From assembly GCA_964528605.1 (NCBI GenBank), contig CAZGSV010000123.1, positions 1 to 9,239 of the forward strand: a stretch of DNA of 9,239 nt. The letters are read 5' to 3'. The notes beneath the pieces are model-generated. The model had not been told where the DNA came from. It searched no databases and saw nothing but the letters and a program-made list of their open reading frames with translations. The position numbers and the translations under genes were made by a program. This DNA comes from CAZGSV01 sp964528605 (GTDB lineage: Bacteria; Armatimonadota; Zipacnadia; CAZGSV01). Below are positions 1 to 5,603 of this stretch, piece by piece. Positions within the stretch are counted from its first letter, which is position 1. Every line of letters begins with the position of its first letter.

Positions 1-1623
1 TGAGTTGCCGTGGTATACGTAATAATACAGGATCGTGCCGCCCCATTTGTAGGATATCCACAGCATGATGGCGCACGCCGCTACGGTTGAGAGCACCATG
101 GCGCTCAAGAAAGGCAGCAGCAATGACCTGCGCCCCACGCCAACGCCATCGCTCAGTTTCAGCCCGTCGAGCATGCCCGTGAGCAACAGGCCGCGGAGGT
201 CCCGGGTGAACACCGCGTCGGTCAAGGCCAGGGCCGTCAGCGTCCGAGGCCCCAGGTCCGCCTTGCTCGCCACCAGGGGCACCAGGTCAACCGGACGGAA
301 GGAGGTCTCGGTCATCAGCAGGCCGGCCTCCGCCACGCCCTTCGCCATGACTAACACGACCATGTAGAGATAGACGAAGATCTCGATGACCGCCATTAGC
401 CATGACATCCCCAGCACCCGGCACCATACGATGGCGCCCACGGTGCTCAACACGAGCCCCCAAAAGGCCAGCGCGTAGGGCAGAAACTCCCCGCGGTCGT
501 CAATGCGGGCGCCGCGCCCCGTGGCCTTGAGCCACACCTGCTTCACATGCGGCAGGCTGGTGCGGATCTGATAGCCCAGCAGAATCACGTAGGCTCCCAG
601 CACCTGGTAGTTGCGGTAGAGACGACCGGGATAGAGTGGCATGCCCTCGAGTTGGTAGCCCGCGGCCGACATCACGATGTCCGCCAGGCGGCCGACCATG
701 AAGAAGAACCACAGGCTGAGCAGGATGTCGGTGGGGATGAAGTAACCGAAGCCGATGGCGGCGAAAGAGAGCAGGGCGGTGGTGCCCTCCATGTCGCTCC
801 AAGGGCGATAGAGAAAGAACTCGTTGATGTTGTGGTCCAGTCGCAGCAGGGGCACCTGCGGGTACAGTTCGTGCAGGCCGTTGAAGGTGAACACCACGCC
901 CGGTATGGCCATGCCCAGGTAGACCAGCCCGCTCCTGAACAGGCCTGACTGCTTGCCCCCGGTGGCCAGTTCCAGCGGCACGATCGTCAGCGGGAACGAC
1001 AGTTTCTCGTTGTCCACCCACTGCCGCCGCAGCAGCGCGGCCAGGCAAAGGAACGCGGCGAAGACGCATCCGACCACGATCGACCAGGCCGCCAGCGGCC
1101 GAATCCATGCTCGCCAGGGGAAGGCCCGCTGCAGCGGGAGGCCCTCGTAGAACCACTTGGCCGCGGGCTGGCGCGGCTCCCCCAGCGGGTCGTAAGCCAC
1201 CGCCCAGGGCTTGAGGTAGGGCCCGAAAGTCTTCATCCACTTGTTGGCGTCGCCGGCGTAGTAGTCTGTGGACACCAGGGGCGGGAGCAGCTTCTCCATC
1301 AGCCCCCGTGAGGTGATCATGGAGGCCATCAGGAGCATGCAGTAGATGACGACCATCTCCGCAGGCGTCAGCGCCAGGCGTGGCTTCAGCCGCCGCAGGA
1401 CGCCGTTGAGCGCGGTTAGGAACAGGAAGACGCCTATGACGGCTGGCGGGAACTGCATAATGCCCACCTGCATCTCAGCCACTACCAGTTCGGCGTAGGC
1501 CACGATGAAGCAGACGCCGGGGCAGAGGGCCAGCCCGAAGAGGATCGCCCAGACCGACACCCCACGGCGCGCAGCCTGCCCGCCAGGCTTGCCCGTGCTG
1601 GGCTGTCCAGGTTCAGGGGTCAC
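1..1623 (-). CDS. DUF6785/OPT-like multi-pass membrane protein, C-terminus beyond window
   Basis: The minus strand is open from a GTG at 1623 to position 1, giving 541 residues with no stop, so the C-terminus is missing. Many hydrophobic segments are visible, for example around residues 23-45, 59-77, 89-104, 177-199, 232-249, 283-311, 341-353, 383-400, 407-428 and 500-524. The stretch near residues 201-220 (WVDNEKLSFPLTIVPLELA) matches my memory of DUF6785 proteins, distant relatives of oligopeptide (OPT/YSL) transporters. Family members are about 600-650 residues, so roughly 100 are missing. The substrate is unknown. The GTG start was chosen because a promoter with a 17-bp spacer ends 7 nt before it and an in-frame stop lies upstream near 1733-1735. 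No Shine-Dalgarno is seen. The residue 1-22 tail is Gly/Pro-rich and probably cytoplasmic. The gene diverges from the DUF2089 operon. Family call is moderately sure; transport function is inferred. Confidence 0.8.
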   Translation of the reverse strand, partial: MTPEPGQPSTGKPGGQAARRGVSVWAILFGLALCPGVCFIVAYAELVVAEMQVGIMQFPPAVIGVFLFLTALNGVLRRLKPRLALTPAEMVVIYCMLLMASMITSRGLMEKLLPPLVSTDYYAGDANKWMKTFGPYLKPWAVAYDPLGEPRQPAAKWFYEGLPLQRAFPWRAWIRPLAAWSIVVGCVFAAFLCLAALLRRQWVDNEKLSFPLTIVPLELATGGKQSGLFRSGLVYLGMAIPGVVFTFNGLHELYPQVPLLRLDHNINEFFLYRPWSDMEGTTALLSFAAIGFGYFIPTDILLSLWFFFMVGRLADIVMSAAGYQLEGMPLYPGRLYRNYQVLGAYVILLGYQIRTSLPHVKQVWLKATGRGARIDDRGEFLPYALAFWGLVLSTVGAIVWCRVLGMSWLMAVIEIFVYLYMVVLVMAKGVAEAGLLMTETSFRPVDLVPLVASKADLGPRTLTALALTDAVFTRDLRGLLLTGMLDGLKLSDGVGVGRRSLLLPFLSAMVLSTVAACAIMLWISYKWGGTILYYYVYHGNS

Positions 1624-1630
1624 GCGGCCG

Positions 1631-1659
1631 ATTGTAGGTGCGGAAGGCTGCCGGTGCAA
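1631..1659 (-). promoter_or_regulatory. Promoter of the DUF6785 gene, leaderless geometry
   Basis: Read on the minus strand, TTGCAC (1659-1654) is followed by a 17-nt spacer (1653-1637) and TACAAT (1636-1631). The GTG start codon begins 7 nt after the -10 box. Transcription would start at or within a base or two of the GTG, so the mRNA would have essentially no 5' leader. This agrees with the absence of a Shine-Dalgarno. Confidence 0.6.
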
Positions 1660-1844
1660 CGCGTCGTTCCGAGTGCACAGGGGGCCCGGAGGGAGCACCA
1701 GGGCCGCTGTCAGCCACGTTTTCCGCCTCCCTCACTGAGGAAATGGGCCCTATTGGCTGCCCGATGCTCCCGGCGGAGACCGGCGAGCGCTGCCTTGGGC
1801 CGGATGTCTCGCAGACAGCAGGAGAAAATAGACAGCCCAGATAC
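1660..1844. other. Non-coding spacer between two divergent promoters
   Basis: About 185 bases lie between the two outward-facing -35 boxes. I see no conserved coding region or RNA gene here. Visible elements are the inverted repeat TGTCT-CGC-AGACA (1805-1817) and repeated GACAG words near the plus-strand promoter, listed separately. Confidence 0.5.
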
Positions 1845-1851
1845 TTGACAG
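1805..1851 (+). promoter_or_regulatory. Possible operator: GACAG repeats upstream of and overlapping the DUF2089 -35 box
   Basis: The word GACAG occurs at 1814-1818, 1831-1835 and 1847-1851, spaced 17 and 16 bp, with the first two inside AGACAGC (1813-1819 and 1830-1836). The last copy overlaps the -35 box. The first copy is half of the perfect inverted repeat TGTCT-CGC-AGACA (1805-1817). The arrangement could be a binding site for a regulator, perhaps the DUF2089 protein itself. The words are short, so chance is possible. Confidence 0.25.
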
Positions 1852-1873
1852 ATGTTAAAGGATGCCTTATAAT
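1845..1873 (+). promoter_or_regulatory. Perfect-consensus sigma70-type promoter of the DUF2089 operon
   Basis: TTGACA (1845-1850), a 17-nt spacer (1851-1867) and TATAAT (1868-1873) match the consensus at all twelve positions with optimal spacing. The region is AT-rich in a GC-rich background. The predicted transcription start is about 1879-1882, at or within three bases of the ATG at 1882, so the message should be leaderless. A promoter this strong usually needs repression or drives high expression. Confidence 0.85.
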
Positions 1874-1881
1874 TGATAAGC

Positions 1882-2265
1882 ATGGCAAGGCCACCGGCTG
1901 AATGTCCTGTATGCGGGGGCGAGATGGCACCCCGTCGCTACGACTGCGTGCGCTGCGGCGCCTCGCTCACGGGTTCCTTCGAGGCCTGCCGTTTCTGCCG
2001 CCTGGACGGCGAGTTACTGCGCATCTTCGAGGCGTTCGTGCGAGCCCGAGGCAACCTGCGCGAAGTGCAAAGAGAAATCGGCATCTCCTATCCGACCTTG
2101 TCCTCGCGACTTGACGCCATACTCCGAGTTCTCGGGTGGGAGCGGCTAACCCCACCCCCTCCGCCCCTGAGCGCGGAGGAACGCAGGGCCGTGCTCGACC
2201 GGCTGGAGAGGGGAGAGATAAGCGCTCTCGACGCGGAGACTCTGCTCCGCGCACGGGAGCGATGA
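1882..2265 (+). CDS. DUF2089-family zinc-ribbon/HTH regulator
   Basis: This 127-residue protein opens with a zinc ribbon, C8-x2-C11 and C22-x2-C25. A third pair, C36-x2-C39, lies in a region where the homologues I remember lack cysteines. Residues 57-85 (GNLREVQREIGISYPTLSSR onward) form the helix-turn-helix typical of DUF2089. A run of five prolines (91-95) leads to a C-terminal helical hairpin (99-124, with LERGEISALDAETLL) resembling the SHOCT-like module of the next two genes. It is probably a cytoplasmic transcription regulator of its own operon; DNA binding is inferred from the fold. A TTG at 1873 in frame is excluded because it overlaps the -10 box; the ATG at 1882 lies 8 nt past that box. 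The next gene follows after 22 nt, so this is the first gene of the operon. Confidence 0.85.
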   Translation: MARPPAECPVCGGEMAPRRYDCVRCGASLTGSFEACRFCRLDGELLRIFEAFVRARGNLREVQREIGISYPTLSSRLDAILRVLGWERLTPPPPPLSAEERRAVLDRLERGEISALDAETLLRARER

Positions 2266-2287
2266 ATGTTGGAGGAGGGTGTCCGCA

Positions 2288-3508
2288 ATGGCCGCGAAAG
2301 AGGAAGTCTTGAAGGTGCTCGAGATGCTGCGGGACGGCAAGATCTCGCAGGAAGAGGCAGAGCGGCTCCTGCAAGTTCTGGAGCGGCCGGCGCCCGCCGA
2401 GCCACGCCTCCCGGAGACCGCTCCCGGCCGCGAGAAGCCTGCCCCAACTCACCTTGACTTGGGCTCGTTGGTGTCCTCGGTCTTCAAGGGCCTGATGCCG
2501 AAGAGAGGAGGGCGTGAGGCCGATTTCGAGGCCGAGTGCCGCAATCTCGAGAGCGTGTCGCGCGAGGAACAACTCTCCATGTCGGTTGGCGCAGGTGGGG
2601 CGACAGAGGCGGACCTCGTGTGGGCCAATATGGCCTTCGAGGGCGGCGAGGGCGAGCCCGGGCTCAAGGCAACGCTAACCGCCTACGGGGAGACCGCGGA
2701 CAAGGCTGCGGAACTCCTGCGCTCCGTAAGCGTCCGAGTCGAAGGCGAGGGCAGTGAGTGGCAGGTCATCCCCTGTGTCCCGAACGGAGCGGAGGGTCGC
2801 GTCCGCTTCGACCTTCGCTTCCGGGTGCCGCGCCAGTGCCACATAACGGCGAAGGCCGCTATGGGTCGCCTGTCCGCCACGGGCGTCGCGGGAGAGGTTG
2901 GCCTACAGGCGAAGAGGGGCGAGGTCTCGGTTTGTGAGTGCGAAGGAGAGATCGAAACGCAGTGTGTGACCGGAACGGTGAGCATCGAGGGTTGCAGGGG
3001 TGAGATCACCGCGCGGGCGCCCAATGGCGACGTCGTCCTGGACGACTGCCGCGGCTCCATCACCGCGAAGACCACCAACGGTCAGGTCACTATCCACGAC
3101 TGCGGGGAGTCGGTCGAGGCCGGCTCCGTGAACGGCTCGGTTAAGGTGACCGATTCGGACGGTGTGCTCGAGTTGCACGGTGTGAACGGCTCCATCGAGG
3201 CGGCGGGCGGGCGCTGGAGAGTGCTGGAGGCCCATACGGTGAATGGGCCAGTGGAAGTTTGCGTGGCGACCGCCGAGGCGCCGGTGATGGAAATCCACAC
3301 GGTGAACGGGGCGATTGACGTGTCTCTTCCCGAGGGGGCCTCCGGCAGACTCGAGGCGAAAACGGTGTCGGGGCGGGTGCGCTGCGAGCATCCGTTGAAG
3401 GAATCGGAGGTTTCCGCGCGCCTGCTCTCCGGGGTGTTGGGCAGCGGCGGGAATGCCATCGAGTTGCACGCCGTCAACGGCGCCATAACCGTGCGAAAGG
3501 AAGGCTAG
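2288..3508 (+). CDS. YvlB-like protein: SHOCT-like hairpin plus DUF4097 beta-solenoid
   Basis: This 406-residue protein begins with a helical hairpin (residues 4-31, with LRDGKISQEEAERLLQVLE) of the SHOCT-like type found in B. subtilis YvlB. A Pro-rich linker follows (about 34-53), then a mixed region to about 190, then a right-edge beta-solenoid of DUF4097 type. Residues 202-309 form six exact 18-residue coils carrying NG or xG turns and a cysteine ladder. Looser coils with NG at 319-320, 340-341 and 397-398 continue to the C-terminus. No signal peptide or membrane helix is visible, so it is probably cytoplasmic or anchored through a partner. The ATG at 2288 is preceded by GGAGGAGGG (2271-2279); a GTG at 2279 overlaps that site and is rejected. 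It lies 22 nt after the DUF2089 gene and 3 nt before the next. Family role is unknown; related operons are linked to envelope stress. Confidence 0.85.
   Translation: MAAKEEVLKVLEMLRDGKISQEEAERLLQVLERPAPAEPRLPETAPGREKPAPTHLDLGSLVSSVFKGLMPKRGGREADFEAECRNLESVSREEQLSMSVGAGGATEADLVWANMAFEGGEGEPGLKATLTAYGETADKAAELLRSVSVRVEGEGSEWQVIPCVPNGAEGRVRFDLRFRVPRQCHITAKAAMGRLSATGVAGEVGLQAKRGEVSVCECEGEIETQCVTGTVSIEGCRGEITARAPNGDVVLDDCRGSITAKTTNGQVTIHDCGESVEAGSVNGSVKVTDSDGVLELHGVNGSIEAAGGRWRVLEAHTVNGPVEVCVATAEAPVMEIHTVNGAIDVSLPEGASGRLEAKTVSGRVRCEHPLKESEVSARLLSGVLGSGGNAIELHAVNGAITVRKEG
2891..3214 (+). repeat. Six tandem 54-bp coding units (18-residue solenoid coils)
   Basis: Six units start at residues 202, 220, 238, 256, 274 and 292 of the DUF4097 protein. 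Each has Gly or Glu at coil position 1, Ile/Val/Leu at 3, Gly at 10, Val/Ile at 12 and a hydrophobic residue at 14 in the first five coils. Cysteine sits at position 17 in coils 1-4 (C218, C236, C254, C272), with Ser in coil 5 and Gly in coil 6. Asparagine sits at position 9 in coils 3-6 (N246, N264, N282, N300). The DNA has diverged between units, so this is an old protein repeat and not a recent tandem duplication. Confidence 0.85.
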
Positions 3509-3511
3509 GCG

Positions 3512-3898
3512 ATGAGCGAGGAGCGTATGCGCATACTGCAAATGGTGGCTGAGGGCAAGGTGAACCCCGAGGAAGCGGCTCGACTGATCGAGGCGCTGGG
3601 GCGCACTGAGCAGGCGGCCGAGAAGGGCGAGGCGCTGCCGCAACTGTCGGGACGCTTCCTGGTGATCCGTTTCTTCGAGAGCGAGGACAAGCACGGCACG
3701 GTGCGGGTGCCGCTGGAACTGCTGGATGTGGCGACGCGCTTCGTGCCCGCGGACGCGGAGGTGGAAGTGGGCGGCGCCAAGATCAAGCCCAGCGCCATTC
3801 TGGCCGCCGTGCGCGAGGGGCTGGGCTACGGGGACATCGCGGACATCAAAGACGGGGAGGAGTGGGTTAAGATCTCGATAGAGGGGCCGGGTCAGTAG
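3512..3898 (+). CDS. SHOCT-like domain protein of DUF4097 operons
   Basis: This 128-residue protein starts with a helical hairpin (residues 3-30, with MVAEGKVNPEEAARLIEAL) closely resembling the N-terminus of the preceding protein. After a charged linker (31-45) comes a small alpha/beta region: a strand at 48-54 (GRFLVIR), then TVRVPLELLDVATRFV (63-78), AILAAVREGLGYGDIADI (95-112) and a final strand WVKISIE (118-124). That order matches a small protein type that, from memory, often follows DUF2089 and DUF4097 genes. No membrane segment, signal peptide or cysteine is present. The start is preceded by AAAGGAAGG (3496-3504), 7 nt before the ATG. Spacing of 3 nt upstream and 4 nt downstream implies co-transcription and translational coupling. 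The shared hairpin suggests it binds its neighbours, which is inference. Biochemical function is unknown. Confidence 0.75.
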   Translation: MSEERMRILQMVAEGKVNPEEAARLIEALGRTEQAAEKGEALPQLSGRFLVIRFFESEDKHGTVRVPLELLDVATRFVPADAEVEVGGAKIKPSAILAAVREGLGYGDIADIKDGEEWVKISIEGPGQ

Positions 3899-3902
3899 CG
3901 GC

Positions 3903-4244
3903 ATGTTGGGCGGGCCGCTGCGCTCCTGGGCCGGTCTGATGCGCCGGCTGACGCGCGGGCGGCCGAACTATGTCTTGGCTGAGATTCGCATGCCGAGGGG
4001 GTGGACGCTGTTCGTGATGCTTCCGCTTTTTGCGGTGCGCACGGTCGTTGAGGACGGTTGCTGGTTGGCAGGGGGGCTGCGCTTCTTTCCGGCACTGGGC
4101 AAGCGGATGAGAGTGCCGCGGCAGTTGCTCCAGGTGTGGGGGTATGTGACGGCGATAGTGCCCGCACTGTTGGGGTTTAGGTCCGCGTTCACGCTGCTGC
4201 ATCTCCGCGCGGAGGATGTGCGCGTGGAGGTTAGTATCCTCTAG
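3903..4244 (+). CDS. Small two-segment membrane protein, last gene of the DUF2089/DUF4097 operon
   Basis: This 113-residue protein of unknown function has a basic N-terminus (14-30). Two hydrophobic stretches follow, about residues 34-48 (WTLFVMLPLFAVRTV) and 79-99 (WGYVTAIVPALLGFRSAF and after), separated by a basic loop, KRMRVPR (67-73). The C-terminus ends in LRAEDVRVEVSIL, a short strand-like tail resembling the ending of small membrane proteins that I recall after SHOCT-like genes. Inner-membrane location with the basic segments in the cytoplasm is likely. It begins 4 nt after the previous stop, with only a weak GAGGGG-type ribosome site about 20 nt upstream, so translation probably depends on coupling. 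A start at M13 (3939) is possible. It may anchor the soluble operon proteins to the membrane, which is speculation. Coding status rests on operon position and composition. Confidence 0.6.
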   Translation: MLGGPLRSWAGLMRRLTRGRPNYVLAEIRMPRGWTLFVMLPLFAVRTVVEDGCWLAGGLRFFPALGKRMRVPRQLLQVWGYVTAIVPALLGFRSAFTLLHLRAEDVRVEVSIL

Positions 4245-4261
4245 GGCAGTGGGCGCGCCGT

Positions 4262-4323
4262 CGTTCCCGGGCGAGCGGGAATGGCCGTGCCATCGTGGGC
4301 GACTCGCCGAAGTATGGCCATAC
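4262..4323. terminator. Hairpin cluster between convergent genes
   Basis: The 97-bp gap between the convergent operon and methyltransferase gene holds several stems. TTCCCG-GGCGAG-CGGGAA (4264-4281) is a perfect 6-bp stem, extendable to 8 bp with one G-T pair. ATGGC-CGT-GCCAT (4281-4293) shares its flank, and GTATGGCCATAC (4312-4323) is a 12-bp palindrome. No T-tract follows, so factor-independent termination is uncertain. The position suits a bidirectional terminator. Confidence 0.45.
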
Positions 4324-4341
4324 GTCCCTAGGGCGGGGGGG

Positions 4342-5511
4342 CTAGGACTTGCGCAGGAGCAGCACGTACTCGCGCGAGATGACGTTGTAGAGACCGTAGA
4401 TGATCTTGTCGAGCATGCGCTCGAGGGTGAAGCCGACGCTCCGCGCGGCCTCGATCAAACGGCCCGTGGTGTCCACCTCGGCGCCGCCCTGAACGACGTT
4501 GCCCACGACGACGGCGCACAGACGCCGGGGTGCGAGCACGCGATGCATCTCCCGCAACGCGTGGGTCATGTCCTCGGCGTAGAGTTCGAAGCGCTGAGCG
4601 CCCCTGCCGCGCAATCCGATGAACTGCTCGCGCACGGCCTCAGGCTCCCAGCCCAAAGCGCGCAACGCCGGTTCGTCGTTGGCGACATAGTCGAGGGCGA
4701 TGGAGTAGGGGGGCGAGGTGATGATGCCCTGAACCGAGTCGGCGGGCAAGGGCAGATTGCGCGCGTCGGCAAGGGCGACGGTCACCGTTGCGGGTGGCAC
4801 GCCGACGGCGGCCATAGCCTCCGCCATGTCGCGGACGGAGGCGAGCATGCGCTGCAGGTTGCGCTGGTGGGCCTCCTCGAAACGGCGGCGGCGGCGCTCA
4901 ACGTCGCTGAGGGCTATGAGGTGGGCCACGCGCAGAAAGGCGGCAACGGAGGGAGCGAAACGCTCCTCGTCCGCCTCTCGCGCGAAGAGCCCCTGAGGCG
5001 GAGCGTCGCTGGGCAACGCTTCGCAGGCCGCCTCTATCTCCGCTAGATGGGCGACTGCGAGCGTCTTCACCTGTGACACCGTGAGGCACACCGGCGACAC
5101 GTCGAAGCCGACAGCGTTGATGCCGAGCATCTGGGCCTCTACCAGGGTGGTGCCGCTGCCGACAAAGGGGTCGAGCACAGTCTCGCCCGTCTCCACGCCG
5201 AGCACGTTGAGCAGCGCGCGCACCAACTGCGGATGGAACTTGCCCTTGTAGGGGTAAATCCAGTGGGTCAGGTATTGGTTGATGGAGCGGGTGCGGTTGA
5301 AACGCAAGGCGCGGGCGTAGTCGGTCGGTTCGCCGTCAACGCTGTCGAAGTAGGCCAGGCGGCGCAGGAGGCGGTCTTTGTCCGCGCCGTCAACGGCAAA
5401 GGCGCGGAAGTCGTCACTGAGGCGGAACCGGACGCCCAGAGCCGCGAGTTCCATCTGGGCCAGGGCCAGTTCATAAATGAACTGGGTGTTGGTCATGAGG
5501 CGGAGTTCCAT
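4342..5511 (-). CDS. Solitary N4-cytosine/N6-adenine-type DNA methyltransferase
   Basis: This 389-residue protein carries the hallmarks of an S-adenosylmethionine-dependent amino-methyltransferase. YPYKGKFHPQLVRALL (86-101) looks like motif X, LDPFVGSGTTLVEA (113-126) is the AdoMet-binding motif I, and TSPPYSIALDY (265-275) is catalytic motif IV. SPPY favours N4-cytosine over N6-adenine, but this is not decisive. A long Arg/Glu-rich helical insert (about 176-235) separates motifs I and IV and may hold target recognition. No endonuclease or specificity gene is visible nearby, so it appears to be an orphan methylase; an RNA substrate cannot be excluded. The ATG at 5511 was chosen because a promoter ends 7 nt before it. 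Extending the frame upstream to 5706 adds 65 low-complexity residues that overlap the protease gene. An ATG at 5496 is less likely. It is convergent with the DUF4097 operon. Confidence 0.85.
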   Translation of the reverse strand: MELRLMTNTQFIYELALAQMELAALGVRFRLSDDFRAFAVDGADKDRLLRRLAYFDSVDGEPTDYARALRFNRTRSINQYLTHWIYPYKGKFHPQLVRALLNVLGVETGETVLDPFVGSGTTLVEAQMLGINAVGFDVSPVCLTVSQVKTLAVAHLAEIEAACEALPSDAPPQGLFAREADEERFAPSVAAFLRVAHLIALSDVERRRRRFEEAHQRNLQRMLASVRDMAEAMAAVGVPPATVTVALADARNLPLPADSVQGIITSPPYSIALDYVANDEPALRALGWEPEAVREQFIGLRGRGAQRFELYAEDMTHALREMHRVLAPRRLCAVVVGNVVQGGAEVDTTGRLIEAARSVGFTLERMLDKIIYGLYNVISREYVLLLRKS

Positions 5512-5518
5512 CGCGCCG

Positions 5519-5547
5519 AGTCTAGGTTGCGGACACAGCCCGGTCAA
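5519..5547 (-). promoter_or_regulatory. Promoter of the methyltransferase gene, leaderless geometry
   Basis: On the minus strand TTGACC (5547-5542) is separated by 17 nt (5541-5525) from TAGACT (5524-5519), and the ATG begins 7 nt later at 5511. The predicted transcript starts at or next to the ATG. No ribosome-binding site precedes it. The promoter lies in the 92-bp gap after the protease gene, so the methylase need not be co-transcribed with it. Confidence 0.55.
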
Positions 5548-5603
5548 CGAGCGCGGACGGGCGTGCCCCTGTGACCCTCCGGGAGGCAGCCAGCGGCCGC
5601 GGC

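Noticed and set aside
500..1240. Minus-strand frame of 246 codons
   Set aside because: It overlaps the membrane protein in another frame on the same strand. The membrane-protein frame has continuous hydrophobic segments and family motifs; this one is low-complexity Arg/Gly/Pro.
1613..1717. A 34-codon minus-strand frame starting at GTG 1717 behind a strong GGGAGGCGG ribosome-like site
   Set aside because: It runs through the promoter of the DUF6785 gene and ends out of frame inside that gene. Its composition shows no conserved features. It could only matter if a longer transcript exists.
2903..3904. Long minus-strand frame of 333 codons
   Set aside because: It is antisense to the DUF4097 and SHOCT-like genes and rich in His, Arg and Leu without recognisable domains.
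4312..4323. 12-bp palindrome GTATGGCCATAC as an operator
   Set aside because: It lies between convergent genes where no start is nearby. A role in the hairpin cluster is more plausible.
4216..5046. Long open plus-strand frame of 276 codons
   Set aside because: It is antisense to the methyltransferase, whose motifs I and IV are intact. Long antisense frames are common in GC-rich DNA.
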